NCBI RefSeq assembly: GCF_002288925.2
Contig: NW_022098002.1
Span: forward strand, 919,741-983,740
From: Delphinapterus leucas
Lineage: Eukaryota; Chordata; Mammalia; Artiodactyla; Monodontidae
Length of the DNA stretch: 64,000 nt
Reading direction: 5' to 3'
This document shows, piece by piece, positions 1 through 10,980 of this stretch (the first letter of the stretch is position 1; every line of letters starts with the position of its first letter). The position numbers and the translations under genes are program-made. Below the pieces are notes generated by a model. It worked only from the letters and a program-made list of their open reading frames with translations, was not told the DNA's origin and made no database searches.

Positions 1-765
1 TCACCCACAGTGCCCAATATACAACAATTACATGAAAAGAAGCAGGAAACAATGACCCAGAGTCGAGAGAAAAAGCAGTCAACAGGGCAGAGTCACAGGT
101 GACCCCAAATTACTAAATAACAGATACGTTAAAAAAGCTTGCAAGAAAAGATAAAGAGTTAGAGGATTTTAGGAGAGAAACAGAAATTCTAAATAAATAA
201 ATCTCCTAGAATTAAATATCTGAAATTTTAAAGAAACCTGCACAATGCTGAATATTTCAAGATCGATGACCTTGAAGACAGATAATTTCAATAGAAATTA
301 TCTAAACCGAAGACCTGGAAAAAATTATTCAAGAAACAATGAATAGCACCAAAGTCACATGTGAGATAGTGTCAAGCAATCTAACCTATGTGTAGTTGGA
401 GTCCTAGCAGGAAAGAAAAGAGAAAATGGGACAGAAAAAGATTTGAAAAACTGTTGGCCAAAATTCTTCCTAATTTGATTAAAAACAATCCCCAGACATT
501 TAAGATGATCACGTCCTAAGAGGGAAAAATACAAATAAAACCACACCTGAGCACCTCATCCTCAAGTTGTTAAAAACTCATGAGAAAGAGAAAAATCATA
601 AAATAACCAGAGGAAAAAAGACACATTAATACTGCTGCCTTCTCATCAGAAATACTGGAGACCAAAACAAAGTGAAACGACATCTTTAAAGCGCTGAAAG
701 AAAAATATAAATTCTAAATATCTCTGTCCCATGAAAACATTTTCAAAAATAAAGACTTCACCCTA
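1..765 (+). mobile_element. HAL1/L1 ORF1-region relic
   Basis: An A-rich stretch that follows the ORF1 region of HAL1 and old L1M elements: a coiled-coil-like AAA/GAA-rich part, then text resembling 'ATGTGTAGTTGGAGTCCTAG' near 390, the 'CACACCTGAGCACCTCATC' segment near 541, and the tail around 640-760 ('TTCTCATCAGAAATACTGGA', then 'CATGAAAACATTTTC'). The frame has many stops and indels, so it encodes nothing. It starts at or before the window edge, so the left boundary is unknown. Assignment to HAL1 rather than another L1M subfamily is from memory of the consensus. Confidence 0.75.
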
Positions 766-1304
766 TGGGCGCAAGAGTGTCGTGCTGCAGGGACATTTTA
801 GAACCTTCTCACTGGTGGTCACGTGGAAGAGGTGTAGGAACAGAAGTACTGAGGAAACCCTCCCAGTGGGCAGGTCAGAAAGGAGGGGACAGAGGTGATG
901 GGCGTCCAGTCGGCAGAGTCCGCAGAACCTGGCCAGAGAGGCAGGGGGCCTGCAGCTGCCCAACGTAGGAAGCAGAGGTTTCACAAAAGAAGCAGGGTTT
1001 TGTTTTAATTTTATTTTTATTCTAATAAGATGGACTGAAAGCATTGGGTCATGTTTGATTTGATTTGAAAGGAAATAGAAAAGTGATATTCCTTTCCTAT
1101 CTGTGTTTGTATTGTTGGATTCACACTTGTTACAAAAATAAAGCTGCCAACAGACGTTCCTGATCTCGTCCCTCTCCACCCAGGACCCTCCCCCCTTGTC
1201 TGAACCACTCTCATCGCTCCTCTGCAGGGATGGGGCAGGGCAGGGTGAGAGGCAGGGAGGGAGGAAGGGTATCTTTTTCACTCATTACATTGTATTAATT
1301 TCTA
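766..1304. other. unassigned sequence
   Basis: No gene or repeat family recognised. 766-965 is moderately GC-rich and 990-1150 is AT-rich with T- and A-runs. An AATAAA occurs near 1137 (AAAAATAAAGCTG), without any upstream exon to support use as a poly(A) signal. The short open frames on both strands do not resemble known proteins. Confidence 0.4.
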
Positions 1305-1558
1305 CTGGTTGGTTTCCACTGAGGCCTCTCTCCTTGGCTTGCAGACAGCCGTCTTCTCCCTGTGTGTGTGTCTGTTTCCGAATCTCTTCTTCTTATAAGG
1401 ACACCAGTCGTATTGGATTAGGATCCACCCTAAAGACCTCACTTTAGATTAATCACCTCTGTAAAGACCCTGTGCCAAATAGAGTCACGTATGAGGCCCT
1501 GAGTGTTAGGACTTCACCATATGGCAGCTGGGGGTAGGGACAGTCCAGCCCAGAACAC
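1305..1558 (+). mobile_element. MLT1A-like MaLR LTR
   Basis: Closely follows the 3' two thirds of the MLT1A-type LTR: 'GAGGCCTCTCTCCTTGGCTT' at about 1321, 'CTTATAAGGACACCAGTC' at about 1391, then the TTGGATTAGG...CACCCTAA...GACCTCA run, the AGACCCTGTGCCAAAT block and a GTTAGGACTTCACCATATG end near 1523. Non-coding solo-LTR relic of a non-autonomous retroelement. The 5' third is missing or unrecognisable. Confidence 0.8.
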
Positions 1559-2774
1559 AAAGAGAAAGGCAGCTCATCCAGGACCCAGAAAGTCTGTCCC
1601 TCCACGGAAGACAGATCCCACCCCATCAAAGCTCATGCCAGGGGCCTCTTCAAAACTCATGGCATATTCAAAACTAAACTCTTTCTAGTTTTCCCAGTGA
1701 AACGCCCGCAGTTCGAAGGCTGATCTTATCAAAGGCTGTGTCAGCACAAAGCCTTCTGGATTTACACACAGACCTCTGGAGAAAGCCACATGGTGTCAAG
1801 AAGAAGCTGGGCTGCAGCCTCCTCTTTTAGTACCAGATTGATATCCAACACCCTTTATAGTCTTGTTTTGCAGCTTAAATTGTATATTCCCCAAGTCCCC
1901 GGCTGAATAAATAAATTGAATTAGGGATGGGGGTGTGCAACCCTGAATAATGCTGGCTCTGGTCTGTGAAATTCTATATGGCTTTGTCGGGCACCTAGAC
2001 AGTTTTTCTTGCCCCAAAATGATGGTTCGATCCTCACATTAAACTTTTAGTTTGATACAGGGCCAAAGAGTGCAGACTCAAGAATCCCAAATGACCCATT
2101 TTCCTAAGCAAGCCCCTGGCGAAGCCAGTGACCTGCGGGGGATGGACGGGGCCCGGCCCCAGCATCTGTGGTCTCCCCGAGGAGCAGGGGGTGTTTTTAC
2201 GCACACTTTGATGTGGAAATACGAGAGAACCTCGAAACCATTGATGCTTTTGCGTGGACATTTCACAGGGGACATCTGCCCAGGTGTTCCCAGGCCGTGA
2301 TGCCTTATGGGTCAGGGAGAAAGGGACCAGCACGAGTGGGCAGAGCTGCCTGGCAGCAATGTGTCACACAGACAGGACTCCTTAGCTGTGCGTCTACGAG
2401 CACAGAGGCTGAGGCAGACCCTCCGGGAAACAGGAAGGATGTCTTCCCTGTGAACCGCAGGCCTGAGCCTCGTTGGGGTCCCCACCAATGCATTTCAGTG
2501 AATTAAGATGGGACCTTGGGGAAGGGACAGAAAGCAGCTCGGGCCAAGGGCCAAGACTGAGTAAGCACCTTTTGCTTGCAGGGGAGCAGCGCTGGGTGCC
2601 GCTGTCCGGCCTCGGCCTGGAGAGGACAGAGGGCAGCGGAGAGCGGGGTGCAGGGCAGGACTGGGGGGATGCTCAGGCCTCCCCCGTCCCGAGCCTTCCT
2701 GCGGGGACCACTGGCCCTCGTGCCCCTCCCTCCCTGGGGATCAGCCCCTGCACACAGGTGACCAACCTCCTCCC
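1559..2774. other. unassigned sequence
   Basis: No gene recognised. The left half is mixed composition; from about 2100 it becomes GC-rich. Open frames of 60-136 residues occur on both strands in overlapping frames, which is expected in GC-rich DNA, and none resembles a known family. Confidence 0.4.
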
Positions 2775-2912
2775 GTCTCTGCCGGTGACTGGCTGTGGGA
2801 TCTTGGGCAGCGTGCACTATATCTGCCCCATCTATAAAGTGGGCTCAGCCCCTTCCCTGCGGCCTGGTCGCGTGGGTTTGTAAAGCACTGAAAGAGCCTG
2901 GCCCGGTGTCCC
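2775..2912 (+). repeat. MIR SINE relic
   Basis: Matches the MIR core-to-tail pattern: 'CTGTGGGATCTTGGGCAG' (consensus ...GTGACCTTGGGCAAG), then 'CCCCATCTATAAAGTGGG', then 'GTAAAGCACTGAAAGAGCCTG'. Old mammalian-wide SINE with no intact ends. Confidence 0.7.
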
Positions 2913-3332
2913 TACTACTGTCCTTTCCGAGGCTGCAGGCTCAGCTCCTCACGGATTCGCCCACTGGGGAAGAGCGTCGTCTGCCTGTGGCTCCCCGAAT
3001 GGCCCCTGTGGGCACCCTGCTGGCCACCCCTCACCACGGAGGCCCAGAGGCTCAGGTCTCCTTCCCGGGGCATCTCAGGAAATCCCAGGTGCCCACAGGA
3101 GAAGGAGAAGGACCTCGGCACAGCTTGTATCCCGGGGCGGACAGCTGGGGTTCTCAATGTGGTGGCCCCAGAATTGGAGGTCCTTTCCCTGTAAAAACCC
3201 AGACAAAGCAACAGGATATTAACCTGTCAGAGACCATCCTCCCTGTCCTACAAATGAAGTTCTGTTTCCCAAAGTAATGCTCAGGGAACCCCAAGGCAGT
3301 TCAGTCTTGAATTGGTTCCCATCCCCCAGCCC

Positions 3333-3394
3333 ACGAGCTCTTTCAGGAGAGACTGTGGTTACTGACGAGCTCTTTCAGGAGAGACTGTGGTTAC
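3333..3394. repeat. 30-bp direct duplication
   Basis: The 30-base word beginning ACGAGCTCTTTCAGGAGAG occurs at 3333-3362 and again, identically, at 3365-3394, separated by TG (period 32). It is a simple local tandem duplication in otherwise unassigned DNA. Confidence 0.95.
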
Positions 3395-3624
3395 CCTCAG
3401 CGTCTGGCAGTGCCTTGTCCCCCGTAACCACAATAACGGTGCATCCAATGTCTGTCGAAGGAAGGAATAAATACACACGTACCTAAGTCTCAGCTTCTTG
3501 GAACTCGTTTCTCTAAGCAAGGTTGACAACCCTGGAAGCTATGACACACCAAAGCCTGAATTTTCTTATAAAATGAGGATAAAACATGCTTGAAAGTTAG
3601 GATTGACTCCAGAATTCAACCTAC

Positions 3625-3780
3625 AAGAATGGGTTTTTCAAACTAAGAGTCTCACCCCATTCGTGGGTCATGAAATCCTTTTAGTGGGCTGTAACCAGCA
3701 TTGTTTTATAACAAAATAGAGGTAGAACATGAATGAACATAACAGAAAACGTGATTGGGAATATCAGAGCAGGGAGTAAA
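3625..3780. repeat. possible old DNA-transposon relic
   Basis: The stretch containing 'GGGTCATGAAATCCTTTTAG' and 'GTGGGCTGTAACCAGCATTG', followed by A-rich text, resembles a mammalian-wide hAT-type relic whose ends carry a 'gggtcatgaaatcaatttagtgggt' pattern. I cannot name the subfamily or find terminal repeats, so this is tentative. Confidence 0.35.
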
Positions 3781-4150
3781 AGTAAGCACTATTTTGTGAG
3801 ACCGTTGTTTAGTTACGTACTTGGGGGAGAGCTGGCTGGGAGTATAAGACGTATTTCTGGTGTGCACGTGGCACAGGGGCCTGACAGGCCCACGGCTCCG
3901 CAGGGATGGCTGACCTGCCGTGGGTTCACCCCGGATGAAGCAGGGGAGGGTCCCCAGGCCAGTGCAGTGGCTACTGCTGTGTCTGCAAAACCCTCTGGGA
4001 TGCGCTTACTTTATCTCATTGCAAAGAACAAGTCTCTGAGTGAAAATCCCAGTCGCATGCAAGTCTGGTGTTTGCGATTCGAAGGCAAAGGAACACTTGG
4101 GACTAAAGCGGCCTCTTCCCAAGGGAAAAATGAGCACTTGCTCCAGGACC

Positions 4151-4520
4151 TTTTAGAAGGAACTGCGGGCAGGGCCTGCGGTGCCCACGTGAAGTCTTTT
4201 AGAAGGAACTGCGGGCAGGGCCTGCGGTGCCCACGTGAAGTCTTTCGGAAGGAGCTGCGGGCAGGGCCTGCGGTGCCCACGTGAAGTCTTTCGGAAGGAG
4301 CCGTGGGCAGGGCCTGCGGTGCCCACGTGAAGTCTTTCAGAAGGAGCCGCGGGCAGGGCCTGCGGTGCCCACGTGAAGTCTTTCAGAAGGAACTGTGGGC
4401 AGGGCCTGCGGTGCCCACGTGAAGTCTTTCGGAAGGAGCTGCGGGCAGGGCTTGCGGTGCCCACGTGAAGTCTTTTAGAAGGAACTGCAGGCAGGGCCTG
4501 CGGTGCCCACGTGAAGTCTT
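4151..4520. repeat. 46-bp minisatellite, eight units
   Basis: Eight head-to-tail copies of a 46-base unit. The word GAAGTCTT recurs at 4191, 4237, 4283, 4329, 4375, 4421, 4467 and 4513, exactly 46 apart with no length variation; units differ by only a few substitutions. Each unit has a G-rich half (GGGCAGGGC(C/T)TGCGGTG, containing GGGCAGG, the heart of the classical hypervariable-minisatellite core) and a CCCACGTGAAGTC half containing CACGTG, a palindromic E-box. Since 46 is not divisible by 3, a protein frame through the array cycles through all three readings of the unit. It lies about 640 bp before the CpG-rich stretch at 5160. Confidence 0.97.
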
Positions 4521-5159
4521 GGATCCAAAGGCTTGTTTCAGGAGGAGGGAATCTAAGGCTTGGAACTAGACTCTTGGACTCTCGGAGTGAGAAAGGGCCC
4601 AAAGTCAAGGGACCAGCTGGCGACACCAGGGCCCAGGGTCCACCCAGCGCTGGGCCAGCAGCTCTGTCGCTCCACGTCAGGGCTTCCCCAGGTGTACAGA
4701 GCTCCTGCCGGAGTTGCTCGGCCCACCTGAGGGCCCCCCAGGGGCTCAGTGATTGTTTTAAGGAGGACGAATTAGTCAGCACCACCCAGCGAGATGAATC
4801 GTCACCCCCGTCCTTACTCAGAGGCCACTGCCACCCCTCGGCATCTCCCCAGCCCAGCCTGGCAGCCTAAAGGGCACTGGGTCATCCCGACTACTTGTTC
4901 TGGGCCTCACTTTGGCCCCCGTGCTGTGTCCAGCACCCAGACATTCTGGCGGTGGCAGGGACGGCTTGTCCTCTTGTGCACATGGGGCCTCCAGAGCCAG
5001 AGGGGACCAGAGGCAGAGCCTGCCTGGAATCCAGTTCCTGTCCCTCTTTCAACCACAAACACAGAGCACGTTCTGCCCCCGAACCCCTCGGGACTTTTTG
5101 TGCACGGGGAGAGCAGGGCGTGCCTCCCGGGACGTGAGGGTGAGACCAGAGAAGCCTCG
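4521..5159. other. GC-rich flank between minisatellite and CpG island
   Basis: No repeat family recognised and no gene supported. CpG density rises toward 5100. Several overlapping open frames (up to 326 residues on the minus strand, continuing into the CpG-rich stretch) reflect GC composition; their translations are Pro/Gly/Arg-rich and resemble no family. Confidence 0.4.
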
Positions 5160-6010
5160 GGGGGGGGGGCCAGTAGGCTCGGGTCCTCGGCGACCCCAGG
5201 CTCCTCCGCGGCTGCCTTCGTCGGGGGGAGAGCCAAGCCCACCAGCTTTCCAGGCACCGACCCCAAGGGTCCCGCTGGGCCGTCCCCGGGACTGGACGTA
5301 GGGCCCCAGTCTGCGCCCCGACCTGTGCAGGTGCCGCGCAGGTGGGCGGGCACAGGCCGGCCCCCAGCCCCCCACCCCTCCAGGGCCTGGGCTCGCATGC
5401 AGACGTGCGCCTGCACCCGGAGCCGCGCGCGGGTGTGCGTAGGGGGCAGCTGCTGGGCCGCAGGACTTGGCGCGGGCCAGGGCCGGGGCGCCGGCGGGCC
5501 TCCCCGGGGGAGGCATGGTTCCCCGGCAGAACCGAAGCGCGCAGCCTCAGCTCTGCTCCGCTGCCCGGGCCCTCCCGGCGCCCCGCCCGCCCAGCGGTGC
5601 CCCCTTCGTGGGAGGGGCCGCTCACGCGGGGACGGGCCGCCCTGCGCTGCGCAACCCTGCGACTGGCAGTGAGCTCGCCGGCCCCGCCCTCAGCTCCGGG
5701 CCGCGTCCGGGCCTCGGGTCCTCCGGCCGCTGGTCCCACCCCGGGGCCAGGAGACTCGGCCGCCACTAGGATCGGGCGCCGGGGCCTCCCCTCCCAGCTG
5801 GGCAGCATCCGCCTGAGGGGCTCTCCTGTGCGTGGGCCGTGCCCCCCGGGAGCGGTCTGGAGCAGGCACACCCCGGTTCACCCTGGGAGTGGTGACGACC
5901 CCGCTGGCGGCCGCGCTGCAGCTCGCACCCGCCCCCTCGCGCTCTCACTTGGCCCGACGGGTCCCTGGGACTTGGCAGAACAGAGCGCGCCTCAGTTTAC
6001 GGAATCACGT
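5160..6010. promoter_or_regulatory. CpG island, candidate promoter
   Basis: Starts at a run of 10 G (about 5159-5168) and continues as the most CpG-dense part of the window, with words such as GCCGCGCGCGGGTG (about 5421), GCGCGGGCCAGG, CACGCGGGGACGGGCCGC (about 5622) and CGGCCGCGCTGCAG (about 5907). High GC with retained CpG is typical of an unmethylated promoter or orphan CpG island. No first exon or transcription direction can be fixed from sequence. A CAGGTGGGC at about 5338 could be a donor but is weak evidence. Long frames on both strands are GC shadows. Confidence 0.7.
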
Positions 6011-7857
6011 GTTTGGCTGCTCCAAGGTCACTGAACTGGACGTGGGGTGGCCGGCGCGGCCCTCACAGCCCATCCGGGCAGCTGAACCTCAGGCTCCTTC
6101 GTGGTGGGAATCCGCCCCCCCCACACACACACAAGGGCCCAGGCACTCACAGCCCTCCCCCTCCGTGACACAGCCTCAGCAGAAAGCAGGACAGGACACC
6201 TAGGCACCTGCGAATCACCTGGGCCCCTTGGCAACGCATCCAGGGCTCCAAGCTCTCCCACATGAACTGGCCGTGACGAGGAAGCTGCTACATACGTTTC
6301 CTCTGCTAGCAGCACAGTGTCAGGCTTTGTCAGGAGAGGGCCCTGCAGAGACACTGCGGAAGGAAGGGCTCCTTCCTGCCCCAGCGGGCTCTCCCGTCAG
6401 CCCCCGGCACACTTGGCATTTCTACAGCAGCAGGTGGAGTCCTTCCAGCCCCTCAGCAGAGCAACACCGGTGCGAGGCCTCCTGGGAGGAGCTTCCTCTG
6501 GCTGTTCTAGGCGTGTGGTTCTCACATTCAGGGAGCCCTGTCCGCGACCTTCCCAACAAGGCCGGCCCCCAGGTCAGGGACCAGGACCCCTCTCTTGGGG
6601 TCTGTGTCTCAGCCAGGAGGGGCCACTCCATAGAGTTCACTTCACTTCCAACCAGCCGACCCGTCAAGACTCCAACCCCCTCTTAGTTAAGAATTCTTTA
6701 CATTAAACTTTCCCCCTTCAATTTACTCCGTGGTTTCTGCCTCCTGATTGGATCCTGGCTGATACATTGCCCAAGTGGCTATCATTTTCCCCGGAAAAAC
6801 AGCATTGGCTTTCTAGACCCAGAGGAGGGGGACCAAGCCAGCTGAGGATGTAGAAATCATGCCACATGAGGGACAGTTGTGTAGAATCAAGGGCAGGGAA
6901 GGAAGTGGTGCCAGTGTGACCTGCTGCCTTTGAGTCCCTGATGCACTGGCCATAGAGATGGGCTTGGACCTGCTCGGCTAGACTCAGAAATCAGACAGAG
7001 ATAAACAGACAAAAGCTCTGGGCAGGAGGGGGGCAGGTTCCAACTCAACCTACGTAGGAACATTCTAGTCCTTCCAGCTGCTCGGATGGACATGCTCTGC
7101 TTCCGGTTGCCTGAGGCTGGCCTGAGTGAGGGGGCCAGGCTGGACAGTCACCTGGGGAGGAGTCTCAGAGGGCGCTGGGATACAATGGAGAGGATTTCTA
7201 AGAATTTTTGAGTGATTTTAGCAAACAGAATGGAGAGCAGAGCTTTGCAAAGATAAAACAATAAGAAGCTAAATAAGAACATTAGGTTTCTTTGAATGAA
7301 AACCTGGGTCATCGTGTCATTCTAACATGGTTGTAACTAATACATTGTAAACAAGTTTCTCACCAGTTTTTAATGTTTTGGTGCGGAATATATATCTGGC
7401 TAAAAGCAATGGATCAATAATAGCACTAAAAATACAGTCATGTTGGGTCTCTACATGCATTTACCCATATGAGCAAAATACACTTTCAGCTAAGGTAAAA
7501 ATAGTACTGCCAGCATGTACATATTGTATAGTTCTATATTTAATTTTTAATTTGATTGTAAAATCTCATTTGCCATTTTCTAGCTTAGGAACCCAAGGGC
7601 TATTTAACACAGACATTTATGATGAACTGAAGTTACTGTGAGACTGTTTAAGTAGTGAACATTAAGTGCACATGAATTTATAATTCTATAAACATCCTCT
7701 TGAGCTGTATATGACATAGTTCTCCTGCTAGCCGAGCTCAGAAGGTCAAGCCTCGTTTCATCCTTATTTCCCAATCAAGAAGCAAAGATTTTATCTTCAC
7801 CGATTTAAGTTAACAAGCCTGACCATTATACAAAACAGGTCTGGCTAATCAATCTGG
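6011..7857. other. unassigned sequence; possible LTR end at 6660-6765
   Basis: 6011-6700 is GC-rich and non-repetitive apart from short C and CA runs near 6115-6132. Around 6660-6765 the text ending 'TTTCTGCCTCCTGATTGGA' then 'CCTGGCTGATACAT' resembles the 3' end of a mammalian LTR, but no family can be named. 7200-7700 is AT-rich with no recognised repeat. No coding gene supported. Confidence 0.4.
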
Positions 7858-8995
7858 TCATTTAACAAGTACTTATTACTGTCTTTTGTTGGCACTCTGA
7901 ATACAGCAGCGAGAAAGACAAATATGGCGCCTGCCCTCACAGAGTGAAGAAATCACGTTTCATTATATTAGTGGCACAGACTCTGAAGGTGGCTGGGGTG
8001 CAGCACAGCCCAGGCTGAGGCCAGGGAGAAGGCGTGCCGGGCAAGGCCGCCCTGGAGAAGGGACACTTGGGCTGAGCCTCAAGGTGGGTGGGCAGGGGGC
8101 ACGGGTGCCGGTCTAGGCAGAAGCAACCGTGCACTCGTCATGGAATTGCACACCAGATTCAAGGACTTGAAAACCCTGCAGACCTGCAGTAGCTGAGGCC
8201 AGGGTGGGTGAAGGGCACGAGAGATGGGAAGAGATGCATGCAGGTGGGGAGGCGGGGCCGGAGCCAGATCCCGGGGCCTCACAAGCCACGTACAGATGTG
8301 GAGCTTTATTCTCCACCTTACTTAACTTCACCGCATTTATCTTTATTGTCCATCTTAGCATCATAATCCATTAAAGCGTGTGTGTGTGTGTGTCTGCATG
8401 TGTGTGTGTTTACATGCACATGTGCATGAGCGTGTGTGGTAATTGGTCTATAGACGTAAGAAGTATTTCTTACCGCTCATCGTGGTCAAAAAACGTGGAA
8501 AAGATTGCTCGTCGTCTGTGTACTGGGAAACCACTGAAGGCCTTTCAGTCACAATGACAGGACCAGATTACATTCCAGAGTCCCTCCTGTTGCACAGAAG
8601 AAAGTGGCTGGTGAGGACTGAGCATGGGGCCGAGAGAGATGTCAGGTTGCCTTGGGCCTGGGCGGTACCAGCAGGGATGGAGACAAACCCGAGAAATATT
8701 CAGGGAAGAGAAACCATGATTAAACGTGCAAAGTGAGGTGACGGGACGAGTCCTGTCTGCCTTCCAGGATGCCGGCTGAAGAATGGCCTGTACGGTGGGA
8801 CCATTTTCTACAAGAGGGAATCAGCAGAGGAAGGACGTTGGCCTGGGGAACGAGAGGCCCCTGTGAGGGACGTCAAGTTGAAGTTTCTGCAAGATGTCCA
8901 CTCAGAGATGTTGAGTGAGCTGCGTGAGACACGGGCCCGGAGCTCAGGAGGGAGGTCGGGACTGGAAACAAGTCTGAGTGATGCGCTCATCGGGC
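7858..8995 (-). repeat. L2 LINE relic, antisense
   Basis: Reading on the plus strand, it follows the reverse of the L2 3' region in order: 'TTTAACAAGTACTTATTACT', 'GAATACAGCAGCGAGAAAGA', 'GCCTGCCCTCACAGAGTG', 'AGGGACACTTGGGCTGAGCC', then after a GT-rich microsatellite 'GGGAAACCACTGAAGGCCTT', 'GACCAGATTACATTCCAGAG', and 'CGGAGCTCAGGAGGGAGGTC' near 8938. Strongly diverged with gaps, but the colinear order supports one LINE. No open reading frame of the L2 protein remains. Confidence 0.7.
8378..8438. repeat. (GT)n microsatellite
   Basis: Imperfect GT/GTGC dinucleotide repeat: a perfect run of GTGTGTGTGT type at about 8379-8393, then interruptions TGCA, CATG and ACATGC. It sits inside the antisense L2. 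Confidence 0.9.
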
Positions 8996-9014
8996 AGATA
9001 GCTCCCGCCCTCCT

Positions 9015-9100
9015 CCCACGTACCAGGCACTGTACATTACATCCTAGACACACATTAGTGAACAGACATGATCACTGCCCCCTTGGAACTTGGAGCAACT
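9015..9100 (-). repeat. L2 3'-end fragment, antisense
   Basis: 'GTACCAGGCACTGTACATTA', then 'ATTAGTGAACAGACATGATC' and 'CTGCCCCCTTGGAACTTGGA' match the L2 pattern of 'ccaggcactg...cagtgaacaaaacag...ccctgccctcatggagctt'. It is a second copy of the segment also seen at 7858-7945. Confidence 0.65.
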
Positions 9101-9976
9101 GCCCTTTAAATGAAAACATAAGTCGCAGGAGTGGATACACTTGCAAAGGGGCAGAGTTTTAGATAGAGTGAAATGGGCTTAAGACTGAAATACAAGAAGA
9201 GGCGCTGGCAGAACAGACCAAGACAGAGACAAATTAACTTCTTCTGCCCTAAAGAGCGGAGAAGAAAAACAGCTGCAAAGAGGGGGTGGGGGTGTAGGGT
9301 CAGAGTCGGCGCAAATCTACCTGGGGTGAAAAAGTCATGTCCTGCTGGACGGCAGGGCTCAGCTTTCTGACTCCCAGGGGTCACTCTTAGAATGAACACA
9401 GGAAGAGACATGGGAACCTGTGAGCTCCAGGAAGCAAAGTACCAGCTTCCACCATCATCATTGTAACAGTGATGTCCAAGGCCGGGGCCAGAAACCACAG
9501 CTGCAGAAAGTTAACCTGTCACCCTCTCGAATTATCTTTGTTTCAGAGATTAGAAACTGGACAGGGCTATCAAAAAAGACCAAACAGAACAGACAGTAAC
9601 ATTTGAAAAAGGAGGAAACTGAAAAATAAAGCAGATGCATGTTTCCTGGCATTCCTAGTCAACGGCAGGAGCTATTTGTTGATGTGTTGATTTATTCTCT
9701 AATCTCTGTATGAAGATGCATACAGAATTATGCATTTAGTGCTCTTCTGATATTAAATAACCTCACAAATTGGAGAAATCCCACTCCCTCCAGATTATCA
9801 GCAAGTCTCACTAATGAGGGGAGATTATCAAAGAGCTTCATGCCAGAGCTTTGGCTTCTGACATGATGGAGTCCCACCTCCCTGGGATGAAGGATTGTGA
9901 AGCACCCTGGGAATGTAAAGATCATCTCTGCCACTGTTATTGATGTTATAATTGAAGGAGAAACGAAAACAGCACG
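9101..9976. other. unassigned sequence
   Basis: No gene or repeat recognised. The AT-rich part at 9660-9830 has two AGATTATCA words (about 9793 and 9821) and ATGCAT-type words (9716, 9731); this could be regulatory but nothing more can be said from sequence alone. Confidence 0.35.
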
Positions 9977-10191
9977 GGGCTTCCCTGGTGGCGCAGTGGT
10001 TTAGAGTCCGCCTGCCGATGCAGGGGACACGGGTTCGTGCCCCGGTCCGGGAAGATCCCACGTGCCGCGGAGCGGCTGGGCCCATGAGCCATGGCTGCTG
10101 AGCCTGCGCGTCCGGAGCCTGTGCTCCGCAACGGGAGAGGCCACAACAGTGAGAGGTCTGCGTACCAGAAAAAAAAAAAACAAAAAAAAAA
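9977..10191 (+). mobile_element. CHR-type tRNA-related SINE
   Basis: Starts GGGCTTCCCTGGTGGCGCAG, with a pol III A-box-like part (GTGGCGCAGTGGTTTAG) and B-box (GGGTTCGTGCC), then the CHR body (GGGAAGATCCCACGTGCCGC ... GAGCCTGCGCGTCCGGAGC) and a tail of A-runs with one C (10169-10191). Little diverged from the other three young copies here, so a recent insertion. No unambiguous target duplication could be seen. Non-autonomous; moved by L1 machinery by general knowledge of the class. Confidence 0.95.
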
Positions 10192-10769
10192 ACACCCAGC
10201 AATATGGGACCCCAGTTGCATTCCAGAACGAAAAGGAAAACGGACATTAATGGAAAAACAAATAAGGTCTGTACTTCAGTTGACAGCACTGGACCGACGT
10301 CAATTCCCTGCTTTTGAGCACTGAAATGCAGATGTGTCCGATGGGAACATTAGTGGAAGCTGGATGAATGGTACACAGGCATTCTCTCTACTTTTTTGTT
10401 TTTCAACAACTTTTCTCTAAGTCTAAAATTATTTCAAACTGAGCAGTTTCTGTTCAAATGCAAAGAACCACTAAATAAAACTCTAGTTAATTAAGACCCT
10501 CTGAATCCTCAAAGCAGGTTTCAGAGTCTGAATTGCTCGTAACTATTTTCTAATGGGTTTTCTTTGTTTGGGTTCATGCGACAAGCTTAGATGAGGTAAC
10601 ATCACATCCACATCAGTGCAGAGTCTTCAAAATATTCTGACACTTTGTTTCTGCAAGTTCTTCTGCAGATCACCCCGTTTAGACCCGCCTCTCTAGAAGG
10701 AGCCTGGACTCCACACATAATTGTGTAAAAGCAAGCAGAATAGCTTCAGTGGCTCCAAAACCACATAAC
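10192..10769. other. unassigned sequence between two SINEs
   Basis: AT-rich spacer of about 580 bp between two CHR SINEs in opposite orientation. No repeat family or coding segment recognised. Confidence 0.4.
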
Positions 10770-10775
10770 TCTACC

Positions 10776-10980
10776 TTTTTTTTTTTTTTGCGGTACACGG
10801 GCCTCTCACTGCTGTGGCCTCTCCCGCTGCAGAGCACAGGCTCCGGACGCGCAGGCTCAGCGGCCATGGCTCACGGGCCCAGCCGCTCCACGACATGTGG
10901 GATCTTCCCGGACCGGGGCATGAACCCGTGTCCCCTGCATCGGCAGGCGGACTCTCAACCACTGCGCCACCAGGGAAGCC
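10776..10980 (-). mobile_element. CHR-type SINE, antisense, with target duplication
   Basis: Begins with a T-tract (10776-10789), then GCGGTACACGGGCCTCTCAC and ends GCCACCAGGGAAGCC, the reverse complement of the CHR head. TCTACC precedes the T-tract (10770-10775) and is repeated at 10985-10990, with further T residues following both copies, consistent with a target-site duplication. Inverted with respect to the SINE at 9977-10191. Confidence 0.95.

Noticed and set aside
4151..4520. CRISPR array
   Set aside because: Units are contiguous with no variable spacers and the context is mammalian; it is a minisatellite.
4153..4785. 210-residue minus-strand frame with repeated motifs
   Set aside because: It is the translation of the 46-bp minisatellite. 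The period is not a multiple of three, so the apparent protein repeat simply cycles frames.
4891..6034. Long overlapping open frames (326 residues on minus, 292 and 230 on plus) as genes
   Set aside because: They overlap on both strands in very GC-rich DNA where stop codons are rare, are Pro/Gly/Arg/Ala-rich, and resemble no protein family.
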